From contig JAEYYP010000380.1 in NCBI GenBank assembly GCA_023428425.1, positions 1-10,801 on the forward strand: 10,801 bases of DNA, in the 5' to 3' direction. Below, one piece after another: positions 7,203-10,801 of the stretch. The translations under genes were made by a program, and so were the position numbers. The notes under the pieces were generated by a model. The model was not told the origin of the DNA and did no database searches. It was given only the letters and a program-made list of their open reading frames with translations. Within the stretch, counting starts at the first letter, position 1; each line of letters opens with the position of its first letter. This DNA comes from Pseudomonadota bacterium (GTDB lineage: Bacteria; Pseudomonadota; Alphaproteobacteria; Rhizobiales; Devosiaceae).

Positions 7203-8105
7203 ATGAGCGATCTTGCGCAGATGGACGTCGTCGTTTCGCCCGAGGCGGAAGACAAGACGTCGTATGTCGATTGGCCGGCAATCATTGCCGGCATCGTTCT
7301 GGCCTCAGCGATATCTCTGGTTCTCCTCACCTTCGGCTCCGCCCTGGGACTGAGCTTCGTTGACTTCCGGGCGTCGGACAGCGTGCTACCCCTCTGGGTT
7401 GCCATCGCTGCGGCAAGCTGGCTGCTCTGGGTGCAGGTGTCGGCCTTCATGGCAGGGGCCTACCTCACCGGACGACTGAGGAAGCGGCACCTCGATGCCA
7501 GCGAACATGAGTCGGACGTTCGCGACGGTGCGCATGGACTGATCGTCTGGGCCGGCGGCCTGGTAGTTGGTGCAATCATCGCGACCGGCGGAATTTCGGC
7601 CGTGGCGAGCGCGGTGGGTTCAGCAGCCTCGACCGTGACCACAGCTGCCTCCAACGTCGCCGACGATGGAGTTGGGTCCATCGACCCCAACGCCTATTTC
7701 GTCGATACGCTGTTCCGACCCACAGCTGATGCTGCCCAGGCGACACCGATTGTGGACAACTCGGCGCAGCGAGGCGAAGCCGGCCGTATCGTTGCCCAGG
7801 GCGCTATCGCCGGGTCCATTTCGGAGTCCGATCGGGCCTATCTCGGCCAACTCGTGACGCAGACGACAGGCATGCCTGCGGATCAGGCCAATGCCCGGGT
7901 CACCGAGGTGATCTCGGCTATCGACAACGCCAAGGCAGAAGCGGCACGCGTTGCCGAAAGTGCTCGGCGGACCGGGGTGCTCGCAGCATTCCTGACGGCG
8001 GCGTCGCTGCTGGTCAGCGCCGCCGGTGCCTTCTGGGCCGCCCAGAAGGGTGGCAATCATCGGGACAAAGGAACGGCGTTCCCTGAAGTGTTCCGTCGCT
8101 ATTGA
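7203..8105 (+). CDS. Multi-span membrane protein of unknown function (PhnA-like type)
   Basis: The 300-residue product starts at the ATG at 7203, with GAGGT eight bases upstream overlapping the stop of the preceding peptide. An upstream in-frame start would read through that peptide in another frame and is unlikely. The N-terminal motif YVDWPAIIAGIVLASAISLV (21-40) opens the first membrane helix (about 24-50). Others lie at about 62-86 and 112-137. A fourth is at about 257-280, before a short basic tail. The segment between, about 150-255, is polar and Ala-rich with a helical stretch (227-256). Rhizobial homologues with this WPAIxAG start are often labelled PhnA-like proteins, but no link to phosphonate use is evident. 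The neighbours are two mini membrane proteins, suggesting one membrane-located unit, perhaps stress-related. Confidence 0.9.
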   Translation: MSDLAQMDVVVSPEAEDKTSYVDWPAIIAGIVLASAISLVLLTFGSALGLSFVDFRASDSVLPLWVAIAAASWLLWVQVSAFMAGAYLTGRLRKRHLDASEHESDVRDGAHGLIVWAGGLVVGAIIATGGISAVASAVGSAASTVTTAASNVADDGVGSIDPNAYFVDTLFRPTADAAQATPIVDNSAQRGEAGRIVAQGAIAGSISESDRAYLGQLVTQTTGMPADQANARVTEVISAIDNAKAEAARVAESARRTGVLAAFLTAASLLVSAAGAFWAAQKGGNHRDKGTAFPEVFRRY

Positions 8106-8117
8106 GGAGACAAGACG

Positions 8118-8195
8118 ATGTTCCGTGCCCTTGGCTTGTGGCTGCTCGGCATACCGATCTGGCTGATCATCATCATCATGCTGTTCATCAACTGA
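8118..8195 (+). CDS. 25-residue single-span membrane peptide
   Basis: The ATG is preceded at eight bases by GAGGAG, which itself overlaps the TGA of the 300-residue protein. The peptide starts MFRALGLWLLGIPIWLI and continues as an Ile/Leu run ending LFIN: one transmembrane helix with an N-terminal arginine. That charge pattern would keep the N-terminus in the cytosol. A strong terminator begins six bases after its stop. The excellent ribosome binding site and the position as last gene before the terminator make it credible despite its size. Function is unknown; it may be a small subunit or modulator of the preceding membrane protein. Confidence 0.75.
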   Translation: MFRALGLWLLGIPIWLIIIIMLFIN

Positions 8196-8201
8196 ACAGG
8201 C

Positions 8202-8232
8202 GAGGCGGACCGTTGGTCCGCCTCTTTCATTT
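8202..8232 (+). terminator. Intrinsic terminator of the mini-membrane-protein operon
   Basis: GAGGCGGACC (8202-8211) and GGTCCGCCTC (8215-8224) form a perfect 10-bp stem with a GTT loop, followed by TTTCATTT. It ends rightward transcription. Read leftward there is no T-run, so it is not bidirectional; the opposing small gene ends directly against it. Confidence 0.88.
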
Positions 8233-8453
8233 CAGGCGGCGCGACGAGGGTCGGCCCAGATCCGTCGGGGTGCACCATCCTCATTGCAGACGAACACTTC
8301 AGAGCGACGCTCCGCATCGCCATAGGTGATGGCAATGCGAATGGCTTCGATCTGAGCTTCATCCCGGCTCGCAAATGGGCCATAGGCCTTGCCCTCGCAG
8401 TCGACCCACCACTGCCCGACGCTGTGAATGACGATGAACCAGCACGTCCGCAT
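8232..8453 (-). CDS. 73-residue hypothetical protein
   Basis: The ATG start has AGGGAG seven bases upstream and codon third positions are mostly G or C, so the frame is credible. The product is a soluble, acidic-to-neutral small protein without signal peptide. It begins MRTCWFIVIHSVGQWWVDCEG, followed by YGPFASRDEAQIEAIRIA. A strand-strand-helix-strand order, with W/G in a hairpin and a DEAxxEA helix, resembles the small DUF2188-type fold seen in many proteobacterial stress-linked proteins. This is a shape comparison by eye, not a family assignment. It is 58 bases downstream of another leftward hypothetical gene and could share its transcript. Confidence 0.75.
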   Translation of the reverse strand: MRTCWFIVIHSVGQWWVDCEGKAYGPFASRDEAQIEAIRIAITYGDAERRSEVFVCNEDGAPRRIWADPRRAA

Positions 8454-8511
8454 GGATGCTCCCTTTCATGGCTGCGAGAGCCAACTTGGCGTGCACTCGT
8501 ATGGTTGCGGC

Positions 8512-8889
8512 TCAGCGGCTGGCGCTGTCGCTCTGAGCGTCAGTGCGAGGGGCAAACATCCGCGCTATCCGGGCAGCCCCGATTCCATCGCCGAGTCTTG
8601 AGAACGCTTCGGCAAACCGGGCTTCGGGGTCCGACGCCGCAGCGAGGCTGGCGATAGGCAGTTGAGTCTCGACCTGCTGCCACTCCCGATCCGCCGAGAA
8701 GGAGTAGCTGACGATCAGGGTAAGTCGGCGAGCCACCGGATCGGGCTGCAGTTGCACCAGCAGGTACGGGCACTCTGCCGTGTAGCGGACCAGGAAAGCG
8801 TGCTTCTGGCGCTCAAAGGCCGCCGTCAACTCGCCCACTGGTGGAGTGTCGGCCTCCACCTGATTGTCCTTCGGCCTTGTGGTAGACAC
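8512..8889 (-). CDS. 125-residue hypothetical protein, GTG start
   Basis: The frame begins at GTG, with GGGGG about seven bases upstream, and uses strongly GC-ended codons. The rival plus-strand frames covering the same bases have poorer codon use and no ribosome binding sites. The product is soluble: a polar N-terminus (VSTTRPKDNQVEAD), then AFERQKHAFLVRYTAECPYLL, a beta-rich middle (LTLIVSYSFSADREWQQVE), and an Ala/Arg-rich helical C-terminus. I do not recognise the family. No signal peptide or membrane span is visible. A 10-bp perfect palindrome TCCCATGGGA lies 17 bases upstream of the start (8906-8915). The next leftward gene is the 73-residue protein. Confidence 0.7.
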   Translation of the reverse strand: MSTTRPKDNQVEADTPPVGELTAAFERQKHAFLVRYTAECPYLLVQLQPDPVARRLTLIVSYSFSADREWQQVETQLPIASLAAASDPEARFAEAFSRLGDGIGAARIARMFAPRTDAQSDSASR

Positions 8890-9025
8890 CGGATGCCCCC
8901 GATCGTCCCATGGGAGGCAGACCGTAGGTCGGTAGTGTGGCCGGCCAACGGCTCAATTGGGGCGGAAGGGGGATGCATTCAATTGCGCTGGAATAGCAAC
9001 TACATGGCGTTGGTGACGTTCGACC

Positions 9026-9156
9026 GATGAAGCGGCGCGATCGCGTGCCAACTGGTCGCGATGGAGAAGAGGAACAGGGCGATTTTGCCAGTTTCCCGCC
9101 TTGGCCAACGAAATGGCAGACGAGCCTCTCACCCGTCCGCGACGCGCCGCTTCATC
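9026..9156. repeat. 131-bp element bounded by 14-bp inverted repeats
   Basis: GATGAAGCGGCGCG (9026-9039) is matched exactly in inverse by CGCGCCGCTTCATC (9143-9156). The pairing continues after one bulged A (9040), with TCGCG (9041-9045) opposite CGCGA (9138-9142). Inside are further complementary pairs: ATCGCG/CGCGAT (9040-9045/9057-9062), AACTGG/CCAGTT and GCCAA/TTGGC. It begins five bases downstream of the map stop, in the 271-base gap before the GTG of the next leftward gene. It could be a miniature inverted-repeat element, a structured RNA, or a long-stem processing or termination site for map mRNA. No clear target-site duplication flanks it. The rest of the gap (8890-9025) holds two TCAATTG copies (8953, 8979) and the palindrome at 8906; no gene seen. 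Confidence 0.5.
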
Positions 9157-9160
9157 CCCT

Positions 9161-9913
9161 TCAGGCTGTCGTAACGACGATGGCGCCGTGCTTTGTGGCA
9201 ACGATGGTATGCTCGAACTGGACGGTAGGCGCCTCTGGTTCGGCCCAGAGGGTGAAGCCATCCTCAGGCTCGGCGTCCACCGCGTAGCGGGCCCCCAGCG
9301 ACAGGAAAGGCTCGACGGTAAAAACGAGGCCGTCAGCGATGCGGCGCCGTTCCTTGCGATCCGGCCAGGTCGAGATTTCGCTCGGTTCGTCGTGCAGCGA
9401 GTTGCCGACGCCGTGGCTCGCAAGATTCTCGATGAGGGTGTACCGGTGCTTCCTGGCGAAGGCGCCGATCGCGTTGCCGATATCGGCGAAGGCGCCGCCC
9501 GACTTTACGGTACGGATGCCTTCCCACATCGCTCGTTTCCCGTCGCGGCACAGGGCCACGAGCCTCGGGTCCGCCGAAGGGACGACGAAAGACGCACCGG
9601 TGTCAGCAAAGACGCCGTTCAGCTCGGCCGAGACGTCGATATTCACCAGGTCGCCGGCAACGATAACCCGGTCGCCCGGAATGCCATGGGCCACGACTTC
9701 GTTGACCGAGATGCAGGACGCACCAGGGAAGCCATATGTGACCTCGGGAGCCGAATGCGCACCGTATTCGTCCAGCACGGCACGAACGATGGCATCGAGT
9801 TCGGCGGTGGTGATGCCGGGGCGGAGTGCCTCCGCCGCCTGGTCGCGGGCGATGGCGCAAACCCGACCGACGGCCTTCAGCGCTTCGAGTTCTTCATCGG
9901 TGGTGATGGTCAT
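9161..9913 (-). CDS. map: Type I methionine aminopeptidase
   Basis: Methionine aminopeptidase removes the initiator Met from nascent proteins using two metal ions. With the start at 9913 it is 250 residues, and MTITTDEELEALKAVGRV aligns with normal type I N-termini. All pita-bread metal ligands and catalytic histidines are present: H76 (VAHGIPG), D93 (NIDVSAELNG), D104 (FADTGASFV), H167 (SHGVGNSLH), H174, E201 (TVEPF) and E234 (VQFEHTI). It has no N-terminal zinc-binding extension. An in-frame ATG at 9997 would add 28 residues translated from a perfect hairpin, so it is rejected. No ribosome binding site precedes the chosen ATG, while a -35/-10-like pair ends seven bases before it, suggesting leaderless mRNA. 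Alphaproteobacteria often have more than one map copy; this could be the secondary one. Confidence 0.95.
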   Translation of the reverse strand: MTITTDEELEALKAVGRVCAIARDQAAEALRPGITTAELDAIVRAVLDEYGAHSAPEVTYGFPGASCISVNEVVAHGIPGDRVIVAGDLVNIDVSAELNGVFADTGASFVVPSADPRLVALCRDGKRAMWEGIRTVKSGGAFADIGNAIGAFARKHRYTLIENLASHGVGNSLHDEPSEISTWPDRKERRRIADGLVFTVEPFLSLGARYAVDAEPEDGFTLWAEPEAPTVQFEHTIVATKHGAIVVTTA

Positions 9914-9919
9914 GCGCCG

Positions 9920-9948
9920 CTTTTGCGCCGCCTCGCGGGCGCCGTCAA
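9920..9948 (-). promoter_or_regulatory. Possible promoter giving a leaderless map transcript
   Basis: On the minus strand TTGACG (9943-9948) is followed after exactly 17 bases by CAAAAG (9920-9925). The map ATG begins seven bases after the end of that -10-like hexamer, the normal distance to a transcription start. The -35 matches five of six bases; the -10 is poor (three of six). The lack of any ribosome binding site before map agrees with this reading. Confidence 0.4.
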
Positions 9949-9960
9949 CAATCGCGCGAA

Positions 9961-9998
9961 GATGCCGGTCCCGCCGGGAGAAACGCGGGACCGGCATC
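9961..9998 (-). terminator. Hairpin between the Spy-like gene and map
   Basis: GATGCCGGTCCCGC (9961-9974) and GCGGGACCGGCATC (9985-9998) form a perfect 14-bp stem around a 10-base loop. It lies 17 bases after the stop of the leftward Spy-like gene. The following minus-strand bases are TTCGCGCG, so there is no real T-run. It is best read as a factor-assisted terminator or a 3'-end stabiliser that separates this gene from map. Confidence 0.6.
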
Positions 9999-10015
9999 GG
10001 GTGGCGGGAGCCGGG

Positions 10016-10702
10016 TCAGCCGGCGGTCACCGCCGGTTCAATGCCTGCGGAAGGCTGGACCAGGCCATGGCGTCCATCGTGCCGGTCCCTGCCGCCCCGA
10101 CCGCGTTCGCCGCCACGATCGTCTGGGCGGCCGGCGCGATCATGACGGTCCCCCCGCGGACCGCGGTCGCCGGGGCCGTGATGGGGGCCGACGAGCGACA
10201 TGAAAGTCGCCTTCTGCGTGTCGTCCAGGCTGGTGTAGAGCGCCTCGAAGCTTGGCAGCACGGCGTTCATGGCATCGAGCTCGGCGGTCTGCCTGGCCTG
10301 GCGGTCCTTCAGCACAGTCAGTGCGTCAGGTGTTGCCGGCGCCGTAGCCGTCGCTGGCTGGATCTTGGCGCAAGTGTCGGCGAAATCCGTCTGGGCGGAC
10401 AGCGCGGCGGTCTTGTAGGCGTCGAAGAGCGGCTGCTGTTCGGTGGTGAGCTTCAGCTGCGTCGCCAGCGTGCCAAGCTTTGTTTCCAGCTGGCCAGCGC
10501 CGTCGGTGCTGCAGATGAGGCCTGCGAAGCCACCACGCTCGCCGCGCGGCCCGCCGCGCTGACTGTTGTCGTCGGCCTTGGTCAGCGGCGGCGTATCGTT
10601 CGGAGCGCCCATGTCCTGGGCGTAGGTGACAGGGGTCAGGAGCGAGAGGCCCATGAGGCCGGCGAAGCCGGCGGCGAGAAGGAGGCGGGTCGGGTTGGTC
10701 AT
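10016..10702 (-). CDS. Periplasmic Spy/CpxP-like LTxxQ protein with Arg/Asp/Gly/His-rich tail
   Basis: The start at 10702 has AGAGGA eight bases upstream and gives 228 residues with a classical signal peptide: basic MTNPTR, a hydrophobic core, and probable cleavage after TYA at 27/28. An earlier in-frame start would add 24 Arg-rich residues ahead of it. The mature part is largely helical and carries two LTxxQ-type motifs, LTTEQ (85-89) and LDDTQ (159-163), as in Spy and CpxP. Those are periplasmic chaperones or sensors of envelope stress and metals. Two cysteines (C64, C111) may form a disulfide. Unusual are the RGG-like segment before the core (49-58) and the long low-complexity tail (about 173-212) of Arg, Asp, Gly and His. 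The family is clear; chaperone or metal-binding function is an inference. Confidence 0.88.
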   Translation of the reverse strand: MTNPTRLLLAAGFAGLMGLSLLTPVTYAQDMGAPNDTPPLTKADDNSQRGGPRGERGGFAGLICSTDGAGQLETKLGTLATQLKLTTEQQPLFDAYKTAALSAQTDFADTCAKIQPATATAPATPDALTVLKDRQARQTAELDAMNAVLPSFEALYTSLDDTQKATFMSLVGPHHGPGDRGPRGDRHDRAGRPDDRGGERGRGGRDRHDGRHGLVQPSAGIEPAVTAG

Positions 10703-10801
10703 GTCGTCGTTCCTCTGTGTGGCCGGGTTGGGTGTCCGGCTCTTTCGCCGCGGGTCGCAGCGAACTGAGGCCAACAGACCAGCCCAAGCTGTCGGCGACC
10801 T
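10703..10801. other. Upstream region of the Spy-like gene
   Basis: These 99 bases should hold the leftward promoter of the Spy-like gene. Apart from its ribosome binding site (AGAGGA on the minus strand at about 10711-10716), I find no clear promoter hexamers, operator repeat or gene before the window ends. Confidence 0.3.

Noticed and set aside
8424..9030. Rightward frames 8424-8657 and 8662-9030
   Set aside because: They oppose the two small leftward genes, which have ribosome binding sites and better codon use; the rightward frames have neither.
9914..9997. 28-residue N-terminal extension of map
   Set aside because: The extra codons run through a perfect hairpin and do not resemble the zinc-binding extension of longer methionine aminopeptidases.
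9101..10768. 555-codon rightward frame across map and the Spy-like gene
   Set aside because: It is antisense to two genes with clear family motifs and signal peptide; its length comes from GC-rich codon bias.
10703..10774. 24-residue N-terminal extension of the Spy-like protein
   Set aside because: The start at 10702 has a good ribosome binding site and immediately begins a standard signal peptide; the extension would block it.

Overview
The window is GC-rich chromosomal DNA of an alphaproteobacterium. The gene set and the recG / glmS-glmU neighbourhood point to Hyphomicrobiales, and the small membrane proteins and other products look Devosia-like. The genus is an impression from protein similarity, not a demonstrated placement. 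No phage, insertion sequence, CRISPR array or obvious genomic island is visible.

Left part (1-5600): core metabolism. The helicase gene recG runs rightwards. Facing it is a leftward two-gene operon, glmU then glmS, which makes UDP-N-acetylglucosamine for peptidoglycan and lipid A. The glmU stop codon lies inside the glmS ribosome binding site. The recG-glmS gap holds one weak candidate for a 33-residue peptide.

Middle (5601-8231): everything reads rightwards. First comes a membrane-anchored coiled-coil protein with a SPOR-like C-terminus, divergent from glmU. Next is tRNA-Lys(TTT) with a good sigma70-type promoter, then a short low-affinity iron permease family protein. Last is a compact cluster of three membrane proteins of 24, 300 and 25 residues. 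In this cluster the ribosome binding site of each following gene overlaps the stop codon of the gene before it. The first ribosome binding site is buried in a 13-bp hairpin. A clean hairpin-plus-T-run terminator ends the cluster.

Right part (8232-10801): everything reads leftwards. From right to left there is an exported Spy/CpxP-like LTxxQ protein with an Arg/Asp/Gly/His-rich tail, a type I methionine aminopeptidase (map) that may be translated from a leaderless mRNA, and two small cytosolic proteins of unknown function. A 131-bp stretch bounded by 14-bp inverted repeats lies just downstream of map.

Most of the window is ordinary housekeeping sequence. The parts most worth a second look are the ribosome-binding-site-sequestering hairpin with its mini-membrane-protein operon (7076-8231), the 131-bp inverted-repeat element (9026-9156), and the apparently leaderless map.
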